Assembly (NCBI GenBank): GCA_900323505.1
Contig: OOIN01000036.1
Coordinates: 248,001-312,000, forward strand
DNA: 64,000 nucleotides
Direction of reading: 5' to 3'
Source: Ustilago trichophora
Taxonomy: Eukaryota > Basidiomycota > Ustilaginomycetes > Ustilaginales > Ustilaginaceae
Shown: in pieces, positions 1 to 9,507 of the stretch
Numbering within the stretch: the stretch's first letter is position 1
How the letters are laid out: the number at the start of each line of letters is the position of its first letter
Position numbers and translations under genes: made by a program
The notes under the pieces: generated by a model
Database searches by the model: none
Told to the model about the DNA's origin: nothing
The model's input: only the letters and a program-made list of their open reading frames with translations

Positions 1-100
1 TCAGAGGAAAAGAGAGAGAAATAGAGACGAACGTCAGTGCTTGTACCATTTCTCTTTCGATTCCAGCACCACCTGATGATGCTGCTGAGGGGCGATTTAC

Positions 101-845
101 TTACTGGTACGAAGGGGCATCGAGCTGCTCTGCACCCTTGAGGAAAGGAATAGCGACGACGAAGACGTATTCGACGACCTTGCTTCCACACTTGTTGACC
201 AGCTCTCCTGCGGCCTTTGCGCTACCACCGGTTGCGATCAAATCGTCAATGACGAGCACGCGCGAGTTGGGAGCGAGAGCGTCCTTCTGCATCTCGAATA
301 CGTCCTCTCCGTATTCCTTCATGTAGGATGCCTGAACGCACTCTCCGGGTAGCTTGCCGACTTTGCGAACGGGGACGAAGCCGCATCCCAATCGCTGGGC
401 GATGGCGGGGCCGAGGAGGAAGCCTCGAGCGTCGAGACCAACAACGGCGTCGATCTTGCGAGTGCCGTAGGACTTGGCGCCGGGTTCCAAGGGGGTGGAA
501 GTCTGGGTGGGGGCAGGGGTAGAGTCGTCGAGAGAAGGGATGGTGTGGGTGAAAATGTGCGAGACAATGTTGGTGATGAGCAACTCGAAGGCGAGCGGGT
601 CGCGAAGGACGGGGAGGATGTCACAGAATCGAATGCCCTTCTTGGGATAATCGTCGTAGAAGCCTGTCATAACGCCAAGTGGGAGCATTGTAACACATCA
701 GATGAGATTTTGTTAAGCGTGGTGTGGCTTGGCATGTGACACAAGGTTGTGCCACAAGGCTAGGTTAGGTTAGGTTAGGTTAGGCTAGGTGCAGCGGGAT
801 GTATGACTTACGGAATAGCGACTTTAGATGAGCAACGTCCGACAT
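101..845 (-). CDS. APT1: Adenine phosphoribosyltransferase (3' end probably continues outside the window)
   Basis: This enzyme converts adenine and PRPP to AMP in purine salvage, in the cytosol. Exon 1 is 845-812 (MSDVAHLKSLF, phase 1). The intron 811-664 uses GTAAGTC and CAG, and exon 2 runs from 663. The spliced reading LFRFYDDYPKKGIRFCDILPVL matches the family N-terminus. The PRPP-binding signature VLVIDDLIATGGS and the GLDARGF segment are both present. The open frame stops at TAA 103-101, directly after APSYQ, which is a few residues short of the family's usual C-terminal strand. That stop overlaps a perfect donor (CA|GTAAGT, exon end 105). It is followed by a CTGAC branch site and a pyrimidine tract running to base 1, so a final exon outside the window is likely. 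The family call is firm; the C-terminus is not. Confidence 0.93.
761..790 (+). repeat. TTAGG pentamer tract inside the APT1 intron
   Basis: About five consecutive TAGGT/TTAGG units, the last two with a T-to-C change, lie in the first intron of the phosphoribosyltransferase gene. The unit resembles a telomeric pentamer but the tract is short and internal, so it is best treated as a simple repeat. Confidence 0.7.
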
Positions 846-1682
846 GATGACTGATGATTGATGACTCTAAAACGTCTCAAGATGGAGGTTGATCGGGAGG
901 AACAAGATAACGAAGCGACACCTTTGACAAAGGTATGAAATCTTCTTGATAACGAAGCCCGGCAAAATTGTCGGATCATCGGAACAAAAAAAAAAACCCC
1001 CCAAAATGTGCACGCACAAGACGTGCATGCTCGACGCTGAAAAACGTGCGCGCTCTTGATCGGTGTTAGGCCGATACGATGCCAACCTGACTATGAAATT
1101 TCTGGCTGACTTCCCCACGCATCTGGCCTTTTGCAGCGCTGGACCCTGACAACAATCTCAGCTCTCATGATTGTGATATTGTGCTCTGCCATGGCTTGCC
1201 TCCCGATTTCTTCTGCTTAAAGTAGTAGCAACGGATGGGCTCTTGGCACGACGAGGTACCCTGACCGATGCCGCGCCAAGCTTGTGAACCGGCATCCAAC
1301 TTGGCTTACAGTCAAGGACGTACACAGCGAGAAAGCGTCGAAGACCGGCGGCCGAAGCGCGTCGATCTTGAGGGTGGAGGTTGAATCTGGTGCTGATAAA
1401 GTGCTCAAGTGTGTGTGTGTGTGTGCCAGCAGGGTTCAGCACTTGGACGGCACTTGCCGGTCAGCATCACACCTCCGCTCTTCTTTCAGCTCCAAGTGAC
1501 CATGCGATGCTCCTCCTCGCCTTTCCTCCACTCTATTCCTTCATACCATCTTTGTTTCCCTAGCGGACCGCTTCTCTCGTCGAGCTTTTATCTACTGTAC
1601 CACTCTTCTGCACATCATCATCCAAGCCAAAACCTCTCAATCTCAACATCGCTGAACGTCATACCTGCCACCGCTCCTCGGC
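846..1682. other. Divergent intergenic region with a TG tract
   Basis: This region separates the divergent APT1 and small orphan genes. It holds a (TG)n tract at about 1408-1424 and a pyrimidine-rich stretch from about 1500 to 1680 that looks like the promoter and leader of the orphan. Short frames on both strands here are not conserved-looking and no gene is called. Confidence 0.6.
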
Positions 1683-2042
1683 ATGTCTCTCATCTACACG
1701 CACCCACGAGCATTCCGCCAAACGGCAGGAATAGTCTTCCTCCATCCCTCCGAGCGCGTCCCCCGATCCGAGCTGGACCGTCGGGATCGATGCTATCGAG
1801 CCAAGCGCGAAGCCGAATACGCCCGCTCCTGGGCCGAAGACGCCACCTTGGTCGGAGGCATCATCTACACCACTGATTCTTCATCATCTTCCTCCAATAG
1901 CCGCTCTGCCGGCGACAGAGCTAGCATTCGTCGCCGAAGGCGAAACAACAGCGTCGCTCATCGCTTGTCGCGCTCGTTCAAGTTGAAGAATCTCAAGAAC
2001 CTGTTCAGCAATCATGGCTCGTCCGGATTGCGACCTTCTTAG
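1683..2042 (+). CDS. Small basic orphan protein, 119 aa
   Basis: I do not recognise a family. This is a single-exon frame that starts MSLIYTHPRAFRQTAG. It has a central charged helix-like segment rich in E, R and A (residues about 25-52), a serine run (about 65-72), an arginine cluster (RRRRRNNS) and a basic C-terminal segment rich in L and K. No signal peptide, membrane segment or cysteine motif is evident. The ATG follows a pyrimidine-rich leader typical of expressed genes in this window, and the gene converges on the next one. It could be a lineage-specific gene; a spurious frame is also possible. Confidence 0.5.
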   Translation: MSLIYTHPRAFRQTAGIVFLHPSERVPRSELDRRDRCYRAKREAEYARSWAEDATLVGGIIYTTDSSSSSSNSRSAGDRASIRRRRRNNSVAHRLSRSFKLKNLKNLFSNHGSSGLRPS

Positions 2043-2411
2043 CCTCTACTCGCCTCCTGTCTTGTCATCAGCGTTTCGTGCAGCGTTCAGCCCCCTGTCG
2101 CAAATGGTAGTCACTCCCTTTTTGGTCTCGTTCTGCATCGTATTTGCATGTTTGTAGTGTTTGTTTGTACCGTAGTCTTCAAAGTTTAGCAATGTCAAGG
2201 ATCTGTGAAGAAAAGAGTGTTGCATTCTGACGTAATTGGTTTCGAGAGACATGCGGATTTCCCTAGTTACATAGTAGAGTCTGGTATCAGAAGGAGTCGT
2301 TGATCGGGTAGCTGCTCGCCGTTACGGTCACTGCGAGCATGCAGGGCGAGCAGAAGAATTATGACAGCTAATCACTTGCGAGAAAGCTAATGTGTGTGCA
2401 AGGCCGTTGGA
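2043..2411. other. Convergent 3' region
   Basis: This is the tail-to-tail spacer between the small orphan and the PB1/retropepsin-like gene. It is AT-richer than the flanking coding DNA, as expected for two 3' UTRs. No other element is seen. Confidence 0.5.
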
Positions 2412-3748
2412 TTAGGGAATGGGGACGGGCTCTCCGTGCTCGTCCCTAACGACCACCACCTCGACATCAGCGCGCTCTCCATTGTCCATGAAGGTGACCG
2501 AAGTCATATCGATGGGGTCGGTGCGCACGCCGCGCTTCTCCATAAAGCTCCTGCCCAAGATGACGGGGAAGTAGCTGTCCTCGGCGAGCATCACGGTGCA
2601 GGGGACGGCCTTGGATCCGACCTGAACGGGCCACTTGCCGAGGTTGGTAATGCCGTTGAAACCGTAGGTGCCCGGAGTAGTATCTTTGGGGATGAATCCG
2701 TGGTTGAGGGCAAAGCTGCGGCTGACGTAGACGTGGCGGTAACCAGACTTGAGCATCATGGGCACATCCTGAATGGGACCAATGCTTCCCTTGAGAAGAC
2801 GGACGCCGAGCTGCGAGTGGAACTCTTGGAAGGCGATCTTGTGCGAAGGGACCGAGGAGACGGTCTGGTTGGTCTTGCGAGTCTTGGTAGTGTGGGTCGA
2901 GACGGCGTCGTCGTGGGTCGCCTTGGGGCCAGGAAGGGTGGGAGCGGTAGGCTTGCTGTAGCCGGGTGCGGGGGCAGGCTCGCGAGGGGGAGGGTACATG
3001 ATCGAGTCTCGGCCTCCAGCAGTGACTCCGCCTGCTTCGCTGTAGTCGTCGGCAGAGGGGATGTAAGGTGCAGCAACGCGGTGGATGCTGACACCACCGC
3101 TCTTGCCACGACCAGGGGTGCGGTGGACCAAGGTGGACTCGTCAACAACGGGCACGTTGGGACCCTCGTGTGTGCCGTCAGCAGAGTGCTCGTCAGCGTT
3201 GTGGCTGGGAATTTCGGGGGATTCGAGGTAGACTGTGGCATTCGGCGGAAGGGTGGAGTAGGATAACATAGGTTCGGAATCAGCAAGCTTGCAGGCAGAC
3301 TTTCATCTTGCGATACGATACTTACGGTCAGCCTCCTTTTCATTGCCAAATCGCTCGAGGAAGATCTCCCAGTCGTCAGCTAGAAAGTGTGGGATGGGAT
3401 CATGAGATCGAAAAAGATGAAGAGGTCAGCATCGGGAATGCCTTTGATGTACGGATCTGATTTGTGTACTTACAGTCTTCGAGAGTATAAGTCTGGCTCG
3501 ACCAGCCGTATTTGACCACGAGTGGAATGCCATCGTCGAGCTGGAGACGGATCTTCTTGGCTGCGCGGGACTTGAGACTGTCGAGCGAGTCATCCGACTT
3601 GAGACGGAGAGCGAAGCTGGGAAGCGAGCCAGCGTGAAACTGTAGCCGTGTGTGCAGACGATGGATGTAATGAAGCAGAAGGGTCAGCTGAGGGCCACAC
3701 CTTTGGCGATGACGATGCGGACACACTTACGTTGAGAATCGGAGCCAT
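2412..3748 (-). CDS. PB1-like plus degenerate retropepsin-like domain protein, 4 exons
   Basis: The exons are 3748-3731, 3639-3474, 3379-3326 and 3232-2412. Each intron has a GTAAGT donor and a CTGAC/CTGAT branch site, and all phases agree, giving about 352 aa. Residues 1-90 look like a PB1 fold: a LKSDDSLDSLKSRAAKKI strand-helix, then LVVKYG, then an acidic OPCA-like stretch (YTLEDSDDWEIFLERF) and LYLES. A proline-rich linker follows. The C-terminal about 140 residues resemble a retropepsin: MLKSGYRHVYVSRSFALNHG aligns by eye with the active-site region of D-S-G proteases, and VILGRSFMEKRGV with the later ILG motif. The aspartate is replaced by lysine, so it is probably not an active protease. 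The domain assignments are my reading; function is unknown. Confidence 0.75.
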
Positions 3749-4794
3749 GATGTTGGAGGAATAAGATGTTGATGGCGGTGGTGATGGGGTAGATGAGGAT
3801 GGTGATGGTCTTGGAAGATAGCTTTGATCGACACAAGTAGGTATCTTGATGGATGCGTATCGGCGAGCGGATGTGCGGATGGGTTGAGGCAAAGTGGGGC
3901 AGAAGCAGCGGCAGCAGCATAAGAGACAGGTCAGACGGAATGGAGTCGCCGGCGTAGCACTTTGGCTCTGAGTACAGTAGGCGAGCCAGCGCTGATCTGC
4001 AAAGAATAGCAAAGCGTCATGACGCATATTAGCGGCATTCTTGTTACTTGAAAAACACTGAAATCCTTCCCGCCGTCGTTCAAAGATTGGAATTTGTCTG
4101 TTTGCCTCTGACAGGCAGGCGAGCCCGTCCTATTTTTTCTCCCTCTTCTGCTTGCATAGCCATTTTCTATTTCCAGACCAAACCTCCACCTACAGCTACG
4201 CTTGAGGGAGCATCTCTCTTTGTCAAACATCGCCTCGTGAAGCCAAGCAAGCGAGAGTATTACAGTACTGTACTGTACAGTATATCCTCTGTGTGTCCAA
4301 AGGATCCTTCATGCAACCAGTGCAAGAGAGTCGATCAGCTCGCGGGGTCGAAAACCAAAATGTTAGACCGCCTCTTTCATAGAATCGATATGTTTGCGCT
4401 CAGACCATCTCGACCCTGACTTATTTTTCCTTTGCAAATTCAACGCCGTTTCACGCGTGTATGTTTGCATAATGTTTGGATGTGCGGCTGAAAGAAGCAG
4501 CGGCTTCTGCGTACCCTTTCGCTTCGCATTTGCGTTCTCTTGGCTTGTTGGGATCTTCAAAAAAAAGATGGCGCAGTCACATCCGCATTCTCTCTCCATT
4601 TCTGACCAGATGTCCGTCTCCTTCGGATGCTTCTGCTTGCCTTGATCACCATCGCCTCTTCTCGCAACTTGCCTCACCTACGATACAAAGCCATCACCGC
4701 TGCCATACAGGGCGCCAGGACTCGATCCTCCTTAAAATCTCGACAAAAGACAGCCAAGGTCATCGTCGCAACACCGTCCTAACATTCGCCCACC
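3749..4794. other. Divergent intergenic region between PB1/retropepsin-like gene and SHR3
   Basis: About 1 kb of promoter DNA for two divergent genes. It contains overlapping short palindromes at 4262-4282 (ACAGTACTGT and TACTGTACAGTA). No convincing gene was found; the small frames overlap on both strands and lack family features. Confidence 0.55.
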
Positions 4795-5484
4795 ATGGGT
4801 TTGCGCACGGGTCTCATCATTGGAAGCACGTCCTTCTTGCTAGGTACGTCTACCACCTGCATCCTGGAATTATCGATGACAGCTGACTGACACCGTTCCT
4901 ATCACATCTTTGCTTCCACAGGGACACTCGCCATGCACTGGACTGCGGATCACTTGATCCTCTGGCAATCACCCGTCACCTACGACTCGGTTGTTACCGC
5001 ATACACCTACTACCAGGATACCATGGTCGACATGCCGCCTATCTTCCAACGGCTTCTTCACACCGTTGGTACCCTTGCTGCATTGCTGCTTATCTCCAAG
5101 GCGCTAGGAGGTCGAGAGAGCAACTGGCTTTTTGATGGTGCTTCGCTCTTTCTCTTCGGCGCTGCAGGTCTCGTCTACTACCACAAGATCGTTCCAAGCC
5201 TCGCTACTCTTCCACCAAAGGCCCCTTCACCAGGCGCAGCCGCTGTAGATGGTAGAGACGCTGTCTTTGCTCCGCTTCGAGAGATTGCGACCTCACATAC
5301 CGTCCTTGCCGTTGCCCTCGTCGGTGTCATCCTCTTGCAAAGCGGTCAGTACTACAGTGAAAGGCTCGAAGAGCGAGAGCGCATCGAGGAGGATGAGGCG
5401 CGCATCCGTAGGCGGCAGCGTCGCCGTGAGCAGGAGGAGAAGCGCAAGGAACGCCTCCAGTCGGCTACTGCTTCTCAATCCTGA
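4795..5484 (+). CDS. SHR3: SHR3-family ER chaperone for amino acid permeases
   Basis: Shr3 is an ER membrane protein that keeps amino acid permeases folded and lets them enter COPII vesicles. Exon 1 is 4795-4843, the intron has GTACGT, a CTGAC branch and ACAG, and exon 2 is 4922-5484, giving 203 aa. The start MGLRTGLIIGSTSFLLGTLAMHW forms the first membrane segment. Family hallmarks follow: a HWTADHLILWQSP-type luminal segment, a second membrane helix, then NWLFDGASLFLF, and two further helices. The C-terminus is a long charged helix (ERERIEEDEARIRRRQRRRE), which fits the family's cytosolic tail for coat contact. The gene converges on the BTB-like gene. Confidence 0.9.
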
Positions 5485-5649
5485 TCGCCCTTCATGTCGG
5501 ACCTCGACATCCTTTCGCTCATCGTGGCGCTCACCATGTCCGACCATGCCTCTCCAAATTGACTACTTTCAGATGCATCAATACGGGAATCAATCAAGTA
5601 GAAAGCGGAGAATACAAACTTCTGACCGAGATTGGCTGGCATGTGGGGG

Positions 5650-6891
5650 CTACTGAGGCGCGCTACTGATGGTGGTTTGTGCAATGATCGCGTTGAACAC
5701 TTGCTCGGCGCCAGTCGCGTCGGGGCAGTTCCTCAGAATTGACATGAGCCCATTCTTGTCTCGCGCCCTAATCTCATTCCAGTGTGCGACAGCGTAGGCC
5801 ACCCGTTTCGCGCGGATTTCGGGATACCTGAGCGTGAAAAGATCAAAGAGCTCGACAAGGATGTTGGACGGCGTGATCTGCTCTTCGATGGCATCGCTGG
5901 CTAGTTTCTTGAGCTCCGCCAAGCCGAATCGACGTGCCAGACGATAGACTGACTTTGGACTGGTCGTGGAAGTTTGGGACCACTGCACCGGTAGCTGCGG
6001 CTGCTCTCCATCGATCACATCGCCATCCTCATCCATCGTCTCGTCCTGAGCCTTCACATGTGCCATCTCGCCAACGTGTTCCGTCTCTTCCCCTACATCA
6101 TCCGACTCAGTCTGACAGTCCGTAACGCTGCTTCCGAGCTGCGAGAATTCGATGTAACCCGTTTGAAGAAAAACGAGCACCGCTCGCAGGGTCGTAAACG
6201 CAACCGAGGGAACAGCGTAGAACCGCCTCTGACGAGGCTGCGAAGCCGTGGCGTCTGCTTGTCCTTGCGCCAAAGGGAGCGGACGAGGAGTTGCGTTGCG
6301 TCGGAACAGTACGTTCAGGCCTGCCTCGAGACTGCGTTGTCCCTGTTGCAATATGTTTTTGCAAAGCTTGGTCGCCCCTCGAGCCTGTAAAGCTTCCATC
6401 GAGGCGTGGAGGCAGGCGTACGCTCGGTCTCCACCCTGGCTCTTGACCAGGAATACCACATCGCCCCAAGCACCGTGGGTGGTGGCCGCCGAGATAGCTT
6501 CGACCAGACAAGCCGGAATCAAAAAGGGAGACTGGGAAGGAGCCAGAACTTTGGTTGGAACGTCGAGACGCACACGGTAGAGGAACTGGAAAGGTTGCTG
6601 GCTGGATGCTTTGATGGTGAAATTGGCCTGGTCGAAGTTCGTGTCAAGCCTCAGAGAGACGAGCTTGGCTTCGAAACCTGGTAAGATGACCTCGAGGGTG
6701 AAGTTGACCGCTGCCTTTCTGCGATTCTGGACCAAGTTGATGTCGATGCTTTTATCCGCCTCTGGACGCACTTGCATCCTCCATCCGGTCGAAAGAACCA
6801 CTTGGTATGCCTCAGAGTCTTCGAGGCCAACCAGCTCGGATTCAAAGCCATCGCGGTCGTTGGGAGTGTTGTCGTTCTCGTATTCGGGCAT
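5650..6891 (-). CDS. BTB/POZ-like protein, 413 aa
   Basis: Single exon. I chose the start MPEYENDN at 6891; an in-frame ATG 40 codons upstream lies in less typical sequence. Residues about 25-130 form a beta-rich MATH-like region (YQVVLSTGWRMQV, VNFTLEVILPGF, FQFLYRVRLDVP). It is followed by WGDVVFLVKSQGGDRAYACLHAS, which resembles the start of a BTB fold. FYAVPSVAFTTLRAVLVFLQTGYIEF matches the later BTB strand-helix, interrupted by an acidic insert (about residues 265-305). The C-terminal YRLARRFGLAELKKLASDAI matches the post-BTB helix. Such proteins often act as substrate adaptors for cullin-3 ligases. The function here is inferred from fold resemblance only. Confidence 0.7.
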   Translation of the reverse strand: MPEYENDNTPNDRDGFESELVGLEDSEAYQVVLSTGWRMQVRPEADKSIDINLVQNRRKAAVNFTLEVILPGFEAKLVSLRLDTNFDQANFTIKASSQQPFQFLYRVRLDVPTKVLAPSQSPFLIPACLVEAISAATTHGAWGDVVFLVKSQGGDRAYACLHASMEALQARGATKLCKNILQQGQRSLEAGLNVLFRRNATPRPLPLAQGQADATASQPRQRRFYAVPSVAFTTLRAVLVFLQTGYIEFSQLGSSVTDCQTESDDVGEETEHVGEMAHVKAQDETMDEDGDVIDGEQPQLPVQWSQTSTTSPKSVYRLARRFGLAELKKLASDAIEEQITPSNILVELFDLFTLRYPEIRAKRVAYAVAHWNEIRARDKNGLMSILRNCPDATGAEQVFNAIIAQTTISSAPQ

Positions 6892-7139
6892 CCTGAAGTG
6901 AAAAATAGATCGAAGAAGGGTTTGTGTGCCGGAAAGGGAACAACAAGGACAGAAGGTCGGATGGTGTTGTGAGGCGTTTGGTGAGTGAGTAAGCTTGGGG
7001 CCTCTTAGCACTTTTATTTATCACGGACGACGGCGCTCTGAGTCGAGAGGAGGTTAAGTTGGGAAGGATAAGGGCAGGCAAGTGAGTGTTTGGAAGGTTG
7101 GCATTTCATCTTGAGATGGTCTAGATACAGTCACGAGCT

Positions 7140-8019
7140 TCATTCGTAAGATGCGCCCTCTTCAGGCTGCGGAAGCTTGCGGTTGGCGGGCGAGGCCATC
7201 TCTCTGCGGCAGGGAACAAGTGAAAGAAATCGAGCAAGTCGAAGGGTCAGCTCATATGCCAAGGCGTGGCCGAGTCTAATCGACGCCCAACGGCCCTCTC
7301 GCAGATGAGCAGGCAAGGGATGCTGAGTCGATTAAGGTTTGGCGGTGGGATTGCGCAGAGAAAGTTTGGCGGAAGCGCAACTCACCTTCGCAGAGACAGT
7401 AGAATGGTCTCGATTGTGCTTCTGGAGTCCCAATTGGAGAAGATGGGCAAGGCGTTGTAGTCGATGCGGCCGTCTGCCTTGACGCATGGAAGGTTGATCT
7501 TGGTGATGAACTTGACCTCAGGGGGCTTGTCTGGGTAGTTGGGCCCGCAGTGGATGTTGAGGCCGTAGATGCGGTTCTGGTAGACCGAGTGACCAGGACC
7601 AATGATGGTTGCGTTCCAGTTGGACATCACTATCCATCGAAATGACCGAACAGCGACCGAGGGCGGAGGGGCGGAAAGCACAAGAGGAATGGTTTGTCAA
7701 CGCACTGCCGCTAGTTTTGAGCTAGATGCACGTGTACCGGCTCTATGCATGCGACTGACGATAGAGTTGCGAGCGATGGTGGTTTTGTGTGAGGAGAACT
7801 TACTGAGATCACTGCCGTCATCGAGACCGTATGAACAGCTTCCATCGCCGATGCCCTTCTCGCCTTTCTCGAGCTCCTCCAGTAGCCGAAAATTGCGGGG
7901 GACTGAGGGGTTGGAATCCGACAGAGCGTCAAAGTGTGGCGTAGCCACAAGAATCAAAGTGGTTAGCAGGTTTGAGCCGTGGAAAAAGTTGATCGAGACG
8001 GGTGCTTACCTTTAGCCAT
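7140..8019 (-). CDS. MMS2: Ubiquitin-conjugating enzyme variant Mms2/UEV, 4 exons
   Basis: Mms2 lacks a catalytic cysteine and pairs with Ubc13 to build K63-linked ubiquitin chains, notably on PCNA in error-free DNA damage tolerance. The exons are 8019-8010, 7902-7804, 7629-7386 and 7203-7140, with consistent phases and standard sites, giving 138 aa, the family length. The product reads [20 protein letters not shown], then [48 protein letters not shown], and ends [13 protein letters not shown], all characteristic. The position of the E2 catalytic cysteine is occupied by other residues, as expected for a variant. Confidence 0.96.
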
Positions 8020-8450
8020 GATGAAAGATTGACTCTTGCGCAAAGAGGCAGGAGAAAGAGGTGAGCTAGAGATGTAAGGCTAGGGTTGAAGTGTCGAAAA
8101 GGTCACAAAGTGCGATGCCATGCATCGAGAGATTGAAGTGAGCTAGAGTTCGAGGGCGCAACGATTACAGCAGAAGATGTGTCTACGGCTGAGGGCTACA
8201 TAGAGGCGAGGTGATCTTGCCAAAGACTGGATTTCAGTGCTAGGGATGGCTCCGGATGTGGTCGATTTGTAGTAGCGTGGCAGTGGGTAGTAATCCGAAG
8301 CGGCTGAATGCCGCTCGCGCGAAGTCGCAACAATCACAGATGGATTATCAACTTACGAGTGAACGAGCAGGTTGAGACGGGAATGAGATGCCTTGAGCCC
8401 GAATGATGTGATGAAGAGTCCGGCGAAGGAAGGGATGGGCGTCGTGTAGG

Positions 8451-8455
8451 TGATG

Positions 8456-8486
<31 letters not shown>
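8451..8486. repeat. GAT trinucleotide microsatellite
   Basis: Twelve GAT-type units with one GGT interruption, about 430 bp upstream of the MMS2 start. Confidence 0.9.
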
Positions 8487-9484
8487 AGTCGGCTGTGCAC
8501 GGACAAGAATGGACCGTCCACGCGATCGGGCGGCAGAGAGAGTTGGAGCCTTTGGGTGTGGAAAGCAGCCGATTCTTGTCACAATTTCCCGATTCTAGTC
8601 CACAAAGTGGAGGCATTTGTAGCATCCTGCGGCTTCACGTACACCATTCGATGGAAGCTTTGTGACAACGCTTCAATCGTCGCCAATACAGAAGATTCGA
8701 TGCTCTGAAAGAAGCATTCGACCAGCAAAGATGCTAGGCTGACAGGAGGCCAAGCTTTTGGGAGCTTCGGCCTTTACAGCAATCTTGTGGAAAGTTGTAG
8801 CATGCTGATATCATCATTTATCAAAAAGAGCTACAAATCACAGAATCGCATCTCGTCAGTCCTTCAGTCCTTCAGCTTGACACGACTGCGTGGGTCGTCT
8901 TTTGGAAAGTAATGTGAAAAGGCAGACGCAGCCGTCGTTAGTCATCAAAGAATGTCAACACCGCCCGACTGCGACCTTGAAGATCTGAGAAGAAGGCTGA
9001 ACGTCGCCGAAGATGTGCACAGATGGTTGCAGTGCAGCACTGTCATGAAAGCTCGACAGCGACTCCTTTTCCAAGAAGTCGAGACTGTGCTGCTTTCACA
9101 CTGATTTGAAATCAGACGGTCGATCTTGAAAGAATCACACAACACGAGGCTTGCGTCGGCTGCTGCTAGAGGCCCACAGCTGATGGTGCTTTCCTCCAAA
9201 GGTCTGACTCAAGCTCGATGCCGGCGTCCGTGTCCGAATCGGGGCCAACTCGAGGGATCACGGCTGGCTAGCCAAGTCGGTTTCAATATTAGCGAAGTCG
9301 ATTTCGACTTGTCCTGATGTACCGAAAGTGCGCAACGGTTGGCACGACTTGGTTCAGTCAGATCAAGGCTGTGCTGGTCATTGACGGGTAGAAGCAAGCC
9401 GAAGCCCTAAGACCTGTGCTACTGTAGCTCTGCTTGCTGCTCTGGTGATGTTCGGGCACGCTGTGTCAAAGCTAGCACATCAAG

Positions 9485-9507
9485 CATGTCTTTTTTCAAA
9501 AGACATG
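9485..9507. repeat. Perfect short inverted repeat (10-bp stem, 3-nt loop)
   Basis: CATGTCTTTT is followed by TTC and then AAAAGACATG. It can form a hairpin on either strand. It lies in the gene-free region 1.6 kb before the dioxygenase gene; no function can be assigned. Confidence 0.8.

Noticed and set aside
761..790. Telomere-like TTAGG repeats
   Set aside because: The tract is short, intronic, and differs from the TTAGGG unit usual in fungi, so it is not evidence of a chromosome end or fusion.
2394..3266. 290-codon plus-strand frame over the PB1/retropepsin-like gene
   Set aside because: The minus strand carries a 4-exon gene with consistent splice sites; the plus frame is a low-complexity shadow.
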